Source: Hydrogenothermus marinus (GTDB lineage Bacteria > Aquificota > Aquificia > Aquificales > Hydrogenothermaceae). Taken from it: DNA of 35,208 bases. Shown here piece after piece: positions 11,296 to 19,633 of this stretch; the stretch's first letter is position 1, and each line of letters opens with the position of its first letter. The stretch spans positions 1-35,208 of the forward strand of contig NZ_REFO01000018.1 of assembly GCF_003688665.1 (NCBI RefSeq), read 5' to 3'. The notes under the pieces are model-generated. The model ran no database searches, was not told the origin of the DNA, and saw only the letters and a program-made list of their open reading frames with translations. Both the position numbers and the translations under genes were made by a program.

Positions 11296-12054
11296 ATGAT
11301 TGAACTTAAGACTAAAGAAGATATTGAAAAATTAAGAGTTGCTAATAAAATTGTAGCAGAAATTTTACAGAAGGTAAAAGAAGCTACAAAACCTGGAATG
11401 ACAGGTATTGATTTAGATAGGATAGCAAGAGAGGAAACAGAAAAAAGAGGTGTTAAACCTGCTTTTTTAGGTTTATATGGATTTCCTGCAGCATTATGTG
11501 TTTCTATAAATGAAGAGATAGTACATGGTATACCAAAAGATAAACCAATAAAAGAAGGAGATGTAGTTAGTATAGATTTTGGTGTTGTTTATGAAGGTTG
11601 GTATGGAGATGCTGCAATTACATATGTTGTAGGGAATAAAATAAGTGAGAGAAAAAAAAGATTGTTAGAAGGTGTTGAAAAGGCATTAATGGCAGGAATA
11701 GAAAAATGTATTCCTGGAAATAATATAAAAGATATCGCGGCTGCAATAGAAGGCACATTAAAGGAGTACCGTCTTGCCCCTATTTGTGATTATGGTGGGC
11801 ATGGAATAGGAAGAAAACCCCACGAAGAACCACATGTTTCAAACTGCATAGCAAATGCAGAAGATGTGGTTTTAAAAGAAGGTATGGTATTAGCCATTGA
11901 ACCAATGGCTACTCTTGGTAAAAGAGCTAACTATTACAGAAAGTTAAAGGATGGATGGACAATTGTTTCTAAAGAAAAGGCTATAGCAGCTCATTTTGAA
12001 CATTCTGTAGCTATTACAGAAAATGGTCCAGAAATACTTTCAAAATTAGATTAA
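11296..12054 (+). CDS. map: Methionine aminopeptidase, type I
   Basis: The product is 252 aa. It removes the initiator Met from nascent proteins. The five metal ligands of the pita-bread fold can be assigned: D94 and D105 ([16 protein letters not shown]), H169 (GGHGIG), E202 (AIEPMA) and E235 ([12 protein letters not shown]), with H77 (IVHGIP) at the substrate site. There is no N-terminal zinc-finger extension and no type II insertion. No convincing Shine-Dalgarno precedes ATG 11296, so coupling to adk, whose stop is 6 nt upstream, is likely. Confidence 0.96.
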   Translation: MIELKTKEDIEKLRVANKIVAEILQKVKEATKPGMTGIDLDRIAREETEKRGVKPAFLGLYGFPAALCVSINEEIVHGIPKDKPIKEGDVVSIDFGVVYEGWYGDAAITYVVGNKISERKKRLLEGVEKALMAGIEKCIPGNNIKDIAAAIEGTLKEYRLAPICDYGGHGIGRKPHEEPHVSNCIANAEDVVLKEGMVLAIEPMATLGKRANYYRKLKDGWTIVSKEKAIAAHFEHSVAITENGPEILSKLD

Positions 12055-12064
12055 GGGTTGGAAA

Positions 12065-12304
12065 ATGGCAAAGAAAAAGAAAGAGAAAAAAGAAAAAGAG
12101 AAAGGGATTGTAGTAGAAGGAACTGTAGAAGAAGCACTTCCTAATGCTATGTTTAGAGTTAAACTTGATACAGGGCATGAGGTTTTAGCTCATGTATCTG
12201 GTAAAATGAGAATGCATTTTATTAAAATTTTACCAGGTGATAGAGTAAAGGTTGAGCTTTCACCTTATGATTTAACAAGAGGAAGAATCATATTTAGAAT
12301 GTAA
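12065..12304 (+). CDS. infA: Translation initiation factor IF-1 with Lys-rich N-terminal tail
   Basis: The product is 79 aa. The OB-fold runs from about residue 14 ([20 protein letters not shown]) through [20 protein letters not shown] to the end [11 protein letters not shown], all typical of IF-1. IF-1 blocks the A site during initiation. The unusual part is the N-terminus: where most IF-1 proteins have about four or five residues, this one has a tail of Lys and Glu only ([14 protein letters not shown]). It lies between map and rpmJ. Confidence 0.94.
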   Translation: MAKKKKEKKEKEKGIVVEGTVEEALPNAMFRVKLDTGHEVLAHVSGKMRMHFIKILPGDRVKVELSPYDLTRGRIIFRM

Positions 12305-12327
12305 AAAAATATTGTGAGGTGATAATA

Positions 12328-12441
12328 ATGAAAATAAAAGCTTCTGTTAAAAAAAGATGTGAAAAATGTAGAATAATTAAAAGAAATGGAAGAGTTATGG
12401 TAATTTGTGAAAATCCAAGACACAAGCAAAAACAAGGATAA
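12328..12441 (+). CDS. rpmJ: 50S ribosomal protein L36, zinc type
   Basis: A 37-aa frame between infA and rpsM starts at ATG 12328 after GTGAGGTG. It has the complete L36 zinc site: C11-x2-C14 (CEKC), C27 (VICEN) and H32 (PRHKQKQG). The start [14 protein letters not shown] is family-typical. L36 is the smallest large-subunit protein, and infA-rpmJ-rpsM is the usual gene order. It is the zinc-binding (C+) form. Confidence 0.97.
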   Translation: MKIKASVKKRCEKCRIIKRNGRVMVICENPRHKQKQG

Positions 12442-12453
12442 TAGGAGGATATT

Positions 12454-12816
12454 ATGGCACGTATAGCAGGTGTAGATTTACCAGATAGAAAAAGATTAGA
12501 AATAGCTCTTACATATATTTATGGAATAGGAAAAACTAGAGCGAAGGAAATACTTCAAAATACTGGAATAGATGGTATGAAAAGAGTAGGAGAATTAACT
12601 CCTGATGAATTAAATGCAATAAGAAAATATATAGAGCAAAATTATAAAGTTGAAGGTGATTTAAGAAGGGAAATAAATATAAATATTAAGAGATTAATGG
12701 ATATGGGATGTTATAGAGGAATTAGACATAGACATGGACTTCCAGTAAGAGGACAAAGAACTAAAACAAATGCGAAGACAAGAAGAAGATTTACTGGAAG
12801 AATCAAGAGAAGATAA
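12454..12816 (+). CDS. rpsM: 30S ribosomal protein S13
   Basis: The product is 120 aa. It has [20 protein letters not shown] at the start, the helix-two-turn-helix [12 protein letters not shown], and the C-terminal [20 protein letters not shown] followed by a basic tail. S13 sits in the 30S head and makes the B1 intersubunit bridges. The ATG follows ATAGGAGG, 12 nt after rpmJ; it opens the alpha-type gene set. Confidence 0.97.
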   Translation: MARIAGVDLPDRKRLEIALTYIYGIGKTRAKEILQNTGIDGMKRVGELTPDELNAIRKYIEQNYKVEGDLRREININIKRLMDMGCYRGIRHRHGLPVRGQRTKTNAKTRRRFTGRIKRR

Positions 12817-12835
12817 TTAACAGGAGGAAAAAAAG

Positions 12836-13231
12836 TTGGCAAAAAAAAGAAAAAGAACCACTAAAAAGAAAGCAAAAAGAACGGTTCCTTATGCAATAGC
12901 TCATATACAAGCTACATTTAATAATACAATTGTTACTATTACAGATAAAGAAGGTAATACTTTAACTTGGGCTTCTGGAGGAACAGAAGGTTTTAAAGGT
13001 ACAAGAAAATCAACTCCTTATGCAGCACAGATAGCTGCACAAAAAGCTATTAAAAAAGCAATGGATGAATTTGGTGTAACAGATGTGGAAATATGGGTTA
13101 AAGGTCCAGGAGCAGGTAGAGAGTCTGCAATAAGAACAATTGCATCTTCTGGCGTTAATGTTAAAGTTATTAAAGATGTCACTCCAATACCTCACAATGG
13201 ATGTCGTCCACCAAGCAAAAGGAGGGTTTAA
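12836..13231 (+). CDS. rpsK: 30S ribosomal protein S11 (TTG start)
   Basis: The product is 131 aa. It begins at TTG 12836, placed 7-8 nt after CAGGAGG; no in-frame ATG lies between that site and the coding body. The basic N-terminus is followed by [40 protein letters not shown] and the end [16 protein letters not shown], which are S11 signatures. S11 lies on the platform near the mRNA exit and E site. rpsD starts 3 nt after the stop. Confidence 0.97.
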   Translation: MAKKRKRTTKKKAKRTVPYAIAHIQATFNNTIVTITDKEGNTLTWASGGTEGFKGTRKSTPYAAQIAAQKAIKKAMDEFGVTDVEIWVKGPGAGRESAIRTIASSGVNVKVIKDVTPIPHNGCRPPSKRRV

Positions 13232-13234
13232 TCT

Positions 13235-13861
13235 ATGGGTAGATATATTGGTCCATTAACAAAAGTTAGTAGAAGACTTGGAACATTTGTAGGTGGAAAT
13301 TTAAAAGCTTTTAAAAAGAGAAATTTTCCACCAGGACAACATGGTAGAACACAAGGAAGAAAAAAACTTTCTGATTATGCAATTCGTCTTCAAGAAAAAC
13401 AAAAATTAAGATATTTATATGGTGGTTTAAGAGAAAAGCAGTTTAAAAAGTATTTTGATGAAGCAGTTAGATTAGCTGGGGTTAAAGGTGGTAATACTGG
13501 AGATATTCTCTTACAACTTTTAGAAAGAAGATTAGATAATGTTGTTTATAGAATGGGTTTTGCTAAAACTAGACTTCAAGCAAGACAGCTTGTAAGACAT
13601 GGGCATTTTTTAGTTAATGGAAGAAAAGTAAATATTCCTTCTTTCCAAGTAAAACCAGGAGATATAATAGAACTTAAAGAAAAAAGTAAACAATCTCCGT
13701 TATTTAAAGAAAATTTAGAAAGCAGAGACATTAAATCTATACCTTCTTGGCTTGAAGTAGATAAAGAAAACTTTAGAGGAAAAGTATTAGAAATACCTGA
13801 GAAAGTAGAACTTGAAATACCTGTTAATGTTCAGCTCATTATTGAGTACTACTCTGCTTAA
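13235..13861 (+). CDS. rpsD: 30S ribosomal protein S4, zinc-free type
   Basis: The product is 208 aa, normal length. The S4 RNA-binding domain is at about residues 98-160 (ERRLDNVVYRMGFAKTRLQA and RQLVRHGHFLVNGRKVNIPS). The N-terminal region lacks the Cys4 zinc site found in some S4 proteins; the protein contains no cysteine. S4 starts 30S assembly and in E. coli represses the alpha operon. The ATG follows AAAGGAGGG inside the end of rpsK. Confidence 0.97.
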   Translation: MGRYIGPLTKVSRRLGTFVGGNLKAFKKRNFPPGQHGRTQGRKKLSDYAIRLQEKQKLRYLYGGLREKQFKKYFDEAVRLAGVKGGNTGDILLQLLERRLDNVVYRMGFAKTRLQARQLVRHGHFLVNGRKVNIPSFQVKPGDIIELKEKSKQSPLFKENLESRDIKSIPSWLEVDKENFRGKVLEIPEKVELEIPVNVQLIIEYYSA

Positions 13862-13881
13862 TTAATCGGAGGTTATATAAT

Positions 13882-14859
13882 ATGCCTTATTTAGAATTTA
13901 TTACTCCTGATAAAATTTATTGGGATGAAAAAACAAAAACTGATACATATGGTAAACTTTATGTAGAGCCTCTTGAAAGAGGATATGGAATAACTATTGG
14001 AAATGCTCTTAGAAGAGTTTTACTTTCTTCTTTAGAAAGTGCTGCTATTACCTCAGTAAAAATACAAGGGGTATCTCATGAATTTGCAACTATAGATGGT
14101 GTTTTAGAAGATGTTGCTGAAATAATTCTAAATTTAAAAGAAATAAAATTTAAGATGGATGAAAACTTAGATAGTGAGTTTGCTATATTAGAAGTAAAGG
14201 GTCCTACAAAAGTATATGCTAAGGATATAAAATTACCTGCTGGTGTTGAACTTGTTAATCCTGATGTATATATTGCAACTATTGATTCTGATGCAGAATT
14301 AAAAATGGAACTTAAAGTAGAAAAAGGCCGTGGATATGTTAGTGTAGAAGATATGGAAAAGCCTTCAGAGATAGGATGGATTCCTATAGATACTGCTTTT
14401 TCTCCAATAAGAAAATGTGCTTTTCATGTTGAGCCAACAAGGGTTGGAGAAAAAACAGATTATGATAAATTAATTATTGAGATTTATACAGATGGAAGTA
14501 TAACTCCAGATGAAGCTTTAACAAAAGCTTCTAAAATTTTAATAGATCATTTCACATTATTATTATCTCCAACAACTAGAAAACTTGAGGTAGTTGTAGA
14601 AGAACAAACAAGTTCTGTAGCAGAACAGATAAAGAAAGATAAACTTGCTCTTGCTATTGAGGAGTTAGATATATCTTCAAGAGCTATGAACACATTAAAG
14701 AAACTTGGAATTAATACTATTGGTGATTTAGTCAAAATGACTGAAGAAGATTTAAAAGAAGCTAAAAGTATTGGAAGAAAAACTCTTAAAGAAATTAAAA
14801 CAGCTTTAGCTGATTTAGGATTAGAATTAGCTCCTTCTCCAACTTCAGAAAAACAATAA
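13882..14859 (+). CDS. rpoA: RNA polymerase alpha subunit
   Basis: The product is 325 aa, normal length. The N-terminal dimerisation and assembly domain (about 1-230) has FVEPLERGYGITIGNALRRV-like sequence (here YVEPLERGYGITIGNALRR) and AFSPIRKCAFHVEPTRVGE. A linker of about 15 residues leads to the C-terminal domain (about 250-315) with two helix-hairpin-helix motifs, including LGINTIGDLVKMTEEDL and SIGRKTLKEIK, which contact UP elements and activators. The ATG follows TCGGAGG, 20 nt after rpsD. Confidence 0.97.
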   Translation: MPYLEFITPDKIYWDEKTKTDTYGKLYVEPLERGYGITIGNALRRVLLSSLESAAITSVKIQGVSHEFATIDGVLEDVAEIILNLKEIKFKMDENLDSEFAILEVKGPTKVYAKDIKLPAGVELVNPDVYIATIDSDAELKMELKVEKGRGYVSVEDMEKPSEIGWIPIDTAFSPIRKCAFHVEPTRVGEKTDYDKLIIEIYTDGSITPDEALTKASKILIDHFTLLLSPTTRKLEVVVEEQTSSVAEQIKKDKLALAIEELDISSRAMNTLKKLGINTIGDLVKMTEEDLKEAKSIGRKTLKEIKTALADLGLELAPSPTSEKQ

Positions 14860-14874
14860 AAGAGGTGAAAACAG

Positions 14875-15249
14875 ATGCGTCATAGAGTAAAAACTAAAAG
14901 TTTTCATAGACCAAAAGAACAAAGGGAACATTTATTTGTAAATTTAGCTTGTGCTTTAATAGAAAACGGAAGAATTGAAACTACTCTTCCAAAAGCTAAG
15001 GCATTAAGACCATTTATTGAAAAATTAATAACTTTAGCAAAAAAACAGGATATTCCTTCAAGAAGACTTTTAAATGCAAGACTAAAAATGAATAAAAAAG
15101 CAGCTGATAAATTATTTAAGGAAATTGCTCCTTTATATGCAGAAAGAAATGGTGGATATACTAGAATATATAAATTAGATAAGAAAAGAAGAGGCGATGA
15201 TGCCCAAATGGCAATAATAGAACTGGTAGACTATCCATTTGAAGATTAG
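14875..15249 (+). CDS. rplQ: 50S ribosomal protein L17
   Basis: The product is 124 aa. The start MRHRVKTKSFHRPKEQREHL and the segments NLACALIENGRIETTLPKAK and the C-terminal GYTRIYKLDKKRRGDDAQMA are diagnostic. L17 lies at the tunnel exit. The ATG follows AAGAGGTG, 15 nt after rpoA, closing the alpha-type set. The next gene (YggT family) follows after 2 nt. Confidence 0.97.
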   Translation: MRHRVKTKSFHRPKEQREHLFVNLACALIENGRIETTLPKAKALRPFIEKLITLAKKQDIPSRRLLNARLKMNKKAADKLFKEIAPLYAERNGGYTRIYKLDKKRRGDDAQMAIIELVDYPFED

Positions 15250-15251
15250 TC

Positions 15252-15560
15252 ATGTTTATAATAGCAAATTTACTACAGGCGGTGGCCAAGATATTGGACA
15301 TCGCCCTTACTTTATATATGTGGATAGTTATTATATCTGCATTGTTAACATGGGTAAATCCTGATCCTCATAATCCTATAGTTAAATTTTTAAGAAATGC
15401 TACAGAACCTGTTTATAAGAAAATAAGAAAATTTATACCTACTTATTTTGGTGGTATAGATATAGCTCCACTTATTGTAATTCTTATAATAATATTTTTA
15501 CAATATTTCTTAGTTAATTCTTTATACGATTTAGCTTATAGGCTTAAGTCTTCTTTTTAA
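15252..15560 (+). CDS. YggT-family small membrane protein
   Basis: The product is 102 aa with two hydrophobic segments (about residues 6-33 and 69-92) around a conserved loop, SALLTWVNPDPHNPIVKFLR with PVYKKIRKFIP after it. This is the YggT/YlmG pattern, linked in other bacteria and plastids to cell division, nucleoid or membrane organisation; the exact role is not established. It starts 2 nt after rplQ without a clear Shine-Dalgarno, suggesting coupling. Its last 30 nt overlap the end of the convergent gene on the opposite strand. Confidence 0.85.
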   Translation: MFIIANLLQAVAKILDIALTLYMWIVIISALLTWVNPDPHNPIVKFLRNATEPVYKKIRKFIPTYFGGIDIAPLIVILIIIFLQYFLVNSLYDLAYRLKSSF

Positions 15561-16379
15561 TAAATCGTTTTCTAAAACTGTTTTTAAATAATAAAAAATG
15601 TTTATATTTTCAATTAAGGATTCATCGTCGTAGAAAAAATAAATTAATTTATTTAATTCTTCATCATATATAGGCAAAACTAAAATATACTCATTATCTT
15701 TTCTAAAATAATAAATCTTATCATTTGCATATTTTAAAAGTTCTTTATCACAACTACTATTTCCAATATGGATACATTTATTATTTTCAATATCAAATAT
15801 TGAGATGCCTTTTGTATTCAAAATATTATGTAATGATACTATTAATTTTTTAATATCTTTTAGATTTATGTTTTCAAACTTAGATATATCAATTAATTCT
15901 TTTTCTTTTAGAATTTCATCATATTTTGCAGTAATATCTAAAAGTCTTGCTTTGTAGTCTAATGTTCTTCTTCCTTCATTTTGTATATGTATATAGTAAA
16001 GATAAGAAGATATATAAAAGCCAATAAATATAAAAATAAGTGTAAAATCATAATAACCTGTAAGATAATAAGAAAAAATCAAAGGTAAAAGAAAAGAAAT
16101 ATAAGCAAATAATAATGTTTTCCAATTAACAATATAAAATGGTAAAAATAATGTTATAAACAATGATATATATGGATTTCCTGTTAAATAAGTAATTGCT
16201 ATAATGTATAAGGCATCTAATATTATAAAAAAGTATTTATTTACTATACTCTTTAATAAGAAGTAGATAGTTATATAAAAGGAAGGCAATACATAATAAA
16301 ATTCTTTGTATTCTATTTCTAAAAATAAACCTGGTAAAAAAGAAACAAAAACTAAAATAATTCTGTATATATTTTCCAT
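15531..16379 (-). CDS. Unrecognised membrane protein with a soluble GAF-like C-terminal region
   Basis: The product is 282 aa. I do not recognise the family. Residues 1-125 contain about five or six hydrophobic helices. A charged helix likely to form a coiled coil follows (about 130-165, with YKARLLDITAKYDEILKEKE). A soluble domain of about 115 residues ends the protein; its strand-helix pattern, including GISIFDIENNKCIHIGN and EYILVLPIYDEE, loosely resembles a GAF sensor domain. No kinase, cyclase or other output domain is present. It starts 4 nt after the upstream gene without an obvious Shine-Dalgarno. Its end overlaps the YggT gene by 30 nt in convergent orientation. A signal-sensing role is only an inference. 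Confidence 0.6.
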   Translation of the reverse strand: MENIYRIILVFVSFLPGLFLEIEYKEFYYVLPSFYITIYFLLKSIVNKYFFIILDALYIIAITYLTGNPYISLFITLFLPFYIVNWKTLLFAYISFLLPLIFSYYLTGYYDFTLIFIFIGFYISSYLYYIHIQNEGRRTLDYKARLLDITAKYDEILKEKELIDISKFENINLKDIKKLIVSLHNILNTKGISIFDIENNKCIHIGNSSCDKELLKYANDKIYYFRKDNEYILVLPIYDEELNKLIYFFYDDESLIENINIFYYLKTVLENDLLKRRLKPIS

Positions 16380-16383
16380 AAAA

Positions 16384-17268
16384 TTATTTTAACAGATATT
16401 TTGGTAAAGTATTTATAAGACTATAAATTAAAGAAGATTTTTCCTTTACTGTTTTTTCAGAAAGTTCAAACTCATAATCATTAATATAAGGATTTATCCA
16501 TATTAACTTATTTTTATAAGTTAACTGATCAAAATCTATAGATGTTAAAAAATTTATTTCATATCCAAAATGATTTTTTATATCTAATATAGAATTGAGT
16601 ATACTTTTATTAAAGAGAAAAAATCCATTATATTTATATAAGATTTTCATATTTCCTATGATATTTCCATCAATTATGATTGAAACTTTTGGTTTTTTTA
16701 GAAAATCTATTATTTTTTCTATATCAGATTTAAATTTTATTTTTGCAAAAATTAATCTTACTCTTAATCCTTTTGGATATCCAAGATTTACTATATTACT
16801 AAGGAAAGATTTAATAAAACTATCATAATTATAATTCTTCTTACCTTCCCAAAAAGGAAAAAAAATATTCATAAATTCTGGACCAAAGCCTATATCAGAA
16901 TAAATAAATTTTAATTTTCTCTTTATTTTCTTTGTTTTATAGTTAATTTGTATATTATTATTTTCAAAATTAAAATTATCAGAATAAAGAATCGGTATAT
17001 TATCTGAAAAAAAATCTTTTTTAATTATGTTATTGGTTATTATTAAATCTATTTTACTTAAATTAACAAAAGAAATATCTGTAGGATTTAATTTATTAAA
17101 AAATTCTATATTTAACTTTTCTTGTTTTTCTTTAAAATCATTTAATCCTACAGATTTTAGTTTTAGACCATTTAACTTTATAAAAGTTAAATGATTATAA
17201 TTTATACTTAAACTTTCTTCTTTGTAAGTGAGTTTATATTCTTTTAATAAATTTTTAAATTTCTTCAA
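16384..17268 (-). CDS. Unrecognised protein, 294 aa (TTG start)
   Basis: No known family is apparent. The protein is extremely rich in Lys, Asn, Ile and Phe and has no signal peptide or clear membrane segment. A mid-protein stretch (about residues 135-190) has SDIGFGPEFMNIFFPFWEG and GYPKGLRVRLIFAKIKF, which look like the best-ordered part. The predicted start is TTG 17268 and overlaps the end of ilvE by 14 nt; the ribosome-binding site is weak (CTGGA, very close). No ATG is available near the start. It is followed after 4 nt by the membrane protein gene, so ilvE and these two genes probably share a transcript. Coding is supported by length and tight packing only. Confidence 0.55.
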   Translation of the reverse strand: MKKFKNLLKEYKLTYKEESLSINYNHLTFIKLNGLKLKSVGLNDFKEKQEKLNIEFFNKLNPTDISFVNLSKIDLIITNNIIKKDFFSDNIPILYSDNFNFENNNIQINYKTKKIKRKLKFIYSDIGFGPEFMNIFFPFWEGKKNYNYDSFIKSFLSNIVNLGYPKGLRVRLIFAKIKFKSDIEKIIDFLKKPKVSIIIDGNIIGNMKILYKYNGFFLFNKSILNSILDIKNHFGYEINFLTSIDFDQLTYKNKLIWINPYINDYEFELSEKTVKEKSSLIYSLINTLPKYLLK

Positions 17269-18160
17269 TCCAGTGTTTATATTTATCTATTTTTCCTCTT
17301 ACTGCATCAAAATACACTTTTTGAATTTCTTTTGTAATTTTCCCTGGTTTACCATCAGCTATTTTTTTATTATCTATTTCTACAACTGGTGATATTTGAG
17401 CGCCTGTTCCACAGAAAAATACTTCATCTGCAATATAAAGCTCTGTTCTTGTAATACTTCTTTCTATTACTTCATATCCTAAATCTTTTGCAATTTCCAT
17501 AACTGCCCATCTTGTAATTCCTTCTAATATATCATCAGATACAGGAGGTGTAATTAGTTTTCCATCTCTTACAATAAATATATTTTCTGCAGAACCTTCT
17601 GATACATATCCATTTTTATTTAAGAATATAGCTTCATCTGCACCTTTTAATATTGCTTCTGTTTTTGCTAAAGCACTATTTACATAAGCTCCAGATACTT
17701 TTAATCTTGGTGGAATCATATTATCATTTAATCTTGTCCATGAAGAAACAATAGCTTTAACACCTTTATTAATATCTATATAATCTCCAAGAGGATAAAG
17801 ATAAATTGCTATTTTTGCATTATATCCAAGAAGTTTTGGGCCTATTTCAAGGTCTGAAAAATAAACGATAGGTCTTATATATATATCATTTTTAATGTCA
17901 TTTTTTCTAATAAGTTCCTTTGTTATTTCAACAAGCTCATCTATACTTTCTTCTATCTCCATATTTAAAAATCTCATATTTTTGAAAAGTCTTTGATAAT
18001 GTTCTTTAAAGAATAAAGCAAATATTTTGTTCTGCTCTTTATCATAATAAGCTCTTATTCCTTCAAAAACTGCAGTTCCATAGTGGAAAGAGTTAGTTTT
18101 TATACTTATTTTTGCTTTTTCCTCAGGTACTATTTCCCCTTCAAAATATACATATTCCAA
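17255..18160 (-). CDS. ilvE: Branched-chain amino-acid aminotransferase (TTG start)
   Basis: The product is 301 aa, the usual size of fold-IV PLP aminotransferases acting on Leu, Ile and Val and their keto acids. Landmarks are FHYGTAVFEGIRAY (about residues 25-38), the PLP lysine K154 in RLKVSGAYVNSALAK, and YVSEGSAENIFIVRDGKLIT (about residues 185-204). TTG 18160 is chosen because AAAGGAGG lies exactly 7 nt upstream (18168-18175) and the family N-terminus YVYFEGEIVP follows. An in-frame ATG at 18202 would add 14 unrelated residues and include the Shine-Dalgarno. The product could also be annotated as D-amino-acid transaminase-like, but the BCAT motifs fit better. Confidence 0.93.
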   Translation of the reverse strand: MEYVYFEGEIVPEEKAKISIKTNSFHYGTAVFEGIRAYYDKEQNKIFALFFKEHYQRLFKNMRFLNMEIEESIDELVEITKELIRKNDIKNDIYIRPIVYFSDLEIGPKLLGYNAKIAIYLYPLGDYIDINKGVKAIVSSWTRLNDNMIPPRLKVSGAYVNSALAKTEAILKGADEAIFLNKNGYVSEGSAENIFIVRDGKLITPPVSDDILEGITRWAVMEIAKDLGYEVIERSITRTELYIADEVFFCGTGAQISPVVEIDNKKIADGKPGKITKEIQKVYFDAVRGKIDKYKHWIEEI

Positions 18161-18167
18161 ATTTCTT

Positions 18168-18175
18168 CCTCCTTT
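18168..18175 (-). promoter_or_regulatory. Ribosome-binding site that fixes the ilvE start
   Basis: On the minus strand this reads AAAGGAGG, the strongest Shine-Dalgarno match in the neighbourhood, 7 nt from TTG 18160. It argues against the upstream in-frame ATG at 18202. Confidence 0.8.
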
Positions 18176-18192
18176 AAGTAGCTTCATATTAT

Positions 18193-18222
18193 ATATTAGC
18201 ACTTTTGAAAATAAATTTTCAA
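18193..18222 (-). promoter_or_regulatory. Candidate ilvE promoter
   Basis: On the minus strand, TTGAAA (18217-18222), an 18-nt spacer and TAATAT (18193-18198) form a sigma70-like promoter about 35 nt before the ilvE start. Its -35 box overlaps a palindrome, so repression or activation at this site is possible. In AT-rich DNA this remains a prediction. Confidence 0.45.
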
Positions 18223-18230
18223 TTGAAAAT
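18215..18230. promoter_or_regulatory. 16-bp perfect palindrome overlapping the ilvE -35 box (possible operator)
   Basis: ATTTTCAATTGAAAAT is a perfect 16-bp inverted repeat without a spacer. It covers the -35 box of the candidate ilvE promoter, a common place for a dimeric regulator to bind. AT-rich DNA produces such palindromes by chance, so the call is weak. Confidence 0.35.
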
Positions 18231-18430
18231 TATATTATTAAAATAAGAAAAAACAGGGATTTAATTAGTTGTATAGTATTATTTCAGTAGATATTTTTAA
18301 TATTTAAATAGCATTGGCATTGGTAAGCTTTTCTATTTCTTCTAAAGAAGAAACTTCATAAATAGGAAAAGATTTATACTATAGTTTAAAATTTAAAGAT
18401 GCTTCCGAGGATATCGTTAAATAATAGCTA

Positions 18431-19387
18431 TCACAAATTTTTATTTAGTATGAAATCTATTATTGCCCCGTGTCTTAATCCCCAATCACTAACTATAATT
18501 TCTTCTTTGTTGAAAACTTTCATTGATACTTTAAAAATTAAAATTCCTGATAAAATTACTTCAGCTCTTTTATCTTCAATTTGAGGTATTTTTTTCCTTT
18601 CTTCTACAGGTATTGATGATAGTTTATTTAGCCATTTATTTATTTGAGTATAGCTAAGTCTTTGTTTATGAACTTTTTCTGAAGAGTATGGAAATATTTT
18701 CTTTTCAAGGGCTACTAATGTTGTAATTGTTCCGCCAAGACCAATCAGATAATAAGTATCCTTCATTTTTTCATAGGCTTTTTCTATATCTTTTCTTATA
18801 AAATCTTCAAGAGCTTTTAATTCTTCTTTTAATGGTGGATCATGTTTTATAAATCTTTCTGTAAGTCCAACTATTCCAAATGGAAATGAAATACTATCTT
18901 TTAATTTAAAAGAATCTCCTTCTTTTATCCCATAAGCATATTCAGTACTTCCACCACCTTGATCTATCATTACAAAACTATTATCAGGATAAACTCCATA
19001 AGCAGTAGCTAAAAATGATAAGTATGCTTCTTTTTTTCCATCTATTATTTCTACATCTATTCCTATAGCTTTAACTTTTTCAACAAAATCTTTTCCATTT
19101 TTAGCTTCTCTACAGGCTTGAGTTGCATAAGCTTTTACATAATCAACTTTATATTCATCAATTATCATTTTGTATTCTTTTAAAACAGATAATGTTTCAT
19201 CTATAGCATCTTTTTGAAGATATCCAGTTTCTTTTAATTTTCTTCCTAAGGATGTAATTTTACCTGTTGAAAATATATCTTCAACAGAGTTAATTGTTTC
19301 AATTATAGAATTTTTTTTATGAATAGCAGATATAAGAAGGCGTGTAGAGTAAGTACCTATATCTATTATTGCTATTTTTTTTACCAA
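18431..19387 (-). CDS. Ppx/GppA-family phosphatase (exopolyphosphatase / pppGpp phosphohydrolase)
   Basis: The product is 318 aa, matching the two ASKHA-fold (actin-like) domains of Ppx/GppA without the extra C-terminal HD-type domains of long forms. Landmarks are IAIIDIGTYSTRLLI (residues 5-19, phosphate loop 1), KAYATQACREAKNG, and MIDQGGGSTEYAYG (phosphate loop 2). The family hydrolyses polyphosphate and/or pppGpp, linking phosphate and stringent response; sequence alone does not separate the two activities. It starts at TTG 19387, 6 nt after GGAG. It lies 3 nt after the NIL-domain gene, probably in the same operon as thrC. Confidence 0.88.
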   Translation of the reverse strand: MVKKIAIIDIGTYSTRLLISAIHKKNSIIETINSVEDIFSTGKITSLGRKLKETGYLQKDAIDETLSVLKEYKMIIDEYKVDYVKAYATQACREAKNGKDFVEKVKAIGIDVEIIDGKKEAYLSFLATAYGVYPDNSFVMIDQGGGSTEYAYGIKEGDSFKLKDSISFPFGIVGLTERFIKHDPPLKEELKALEDFIRKDIEKAYEKMKDTYYLIGLGGTITTLVALEKKIFPYSSEKVHKQRLSYTQINKWLNKLSSIPVEERKKIPQIEDKRAEVILSGILIFKVSMKVFNKEEIIVSDWGLRHGAIIDFILNKNL

Positions 19388-19390
19388 TAC

Positions 19391-19633
19391 CTACTCCATA
19401 AAAATCTGTCCTTCAAGAGGTGAAACTTCAACTCCATTTTGCTTTAGAAATTCTATAGCCTTTTCTATTTCATCTTCTTTTCCAATAAGTTCAAGTTCAA
19501 GCCAACCTACATTTTCTTGTACATTTGCTTTCCTAATATTTATGTCAACATCAAATGTTTTGCATACTTTACTTAAGATAGGCTCTTTTATTTTTTCTTC
19601 TGGATAAATAAGCTTTAACTTCATTGAGTTCAT
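19391..19633 (-). CDS. NIL-domain protein
   Basis: The product is 80 aa and consists almost entirely of a NIL domain: KLKLIYPEEKIKEPILSKV, a central VDINIRKANVQENVGWLELE and IEKAIEFLKQNGVEVSPLEG, which is the ferredoxin-like ACT-type fold also found at the end of methionine transporter ATPases (MetN) and beside ferredoxin domains in sulfur metabolism. It has no Cys, so it is not itself an iron-sulfur protein. The ATG at 19633 overlaps the stop of the MoaD-like gene; a second ATG three codons on is possible. Together with thrC and the sulfur-carrier-like protein it suggests a sulfur amino-acid function. Confidence 0.85.
   Translation of the reverse strand: MNSMKLKLIYPEEKIKEPILSKVCKTFDVDINIRKANVQENVGWLELELIGKEDEIEKAIEFLKQNGVEVSPLEGQIFME

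Larger units (their letters stand above)
18161..18430. other. 270-nt spacer between the Ppx/GppA gene and ilvE
   Basis: This is the only gap in the minus-strand gene block. At its ilvE end it holds the ilvE ribosome-binding site, a promoter-like sequence and a perfect palindrome. In the middle, on the minus strand, a stop-to-stop frame ending near 18308 reads YKSFPIYEVSSLEEIEKLTN, which looks like protein-coding sequence but has no start codon. The rest shows nothing recognisable. Confidence 0.5.

Noticed and set aside
18336-18353. TTTCTTC-TAAA-GAAGAAA hairpin as terminator of the phosphatase gene
   Set aside because: The stem is AT-rich and weak and no T-run follows on the minus strand; it is better explained by the coding-like remnant.
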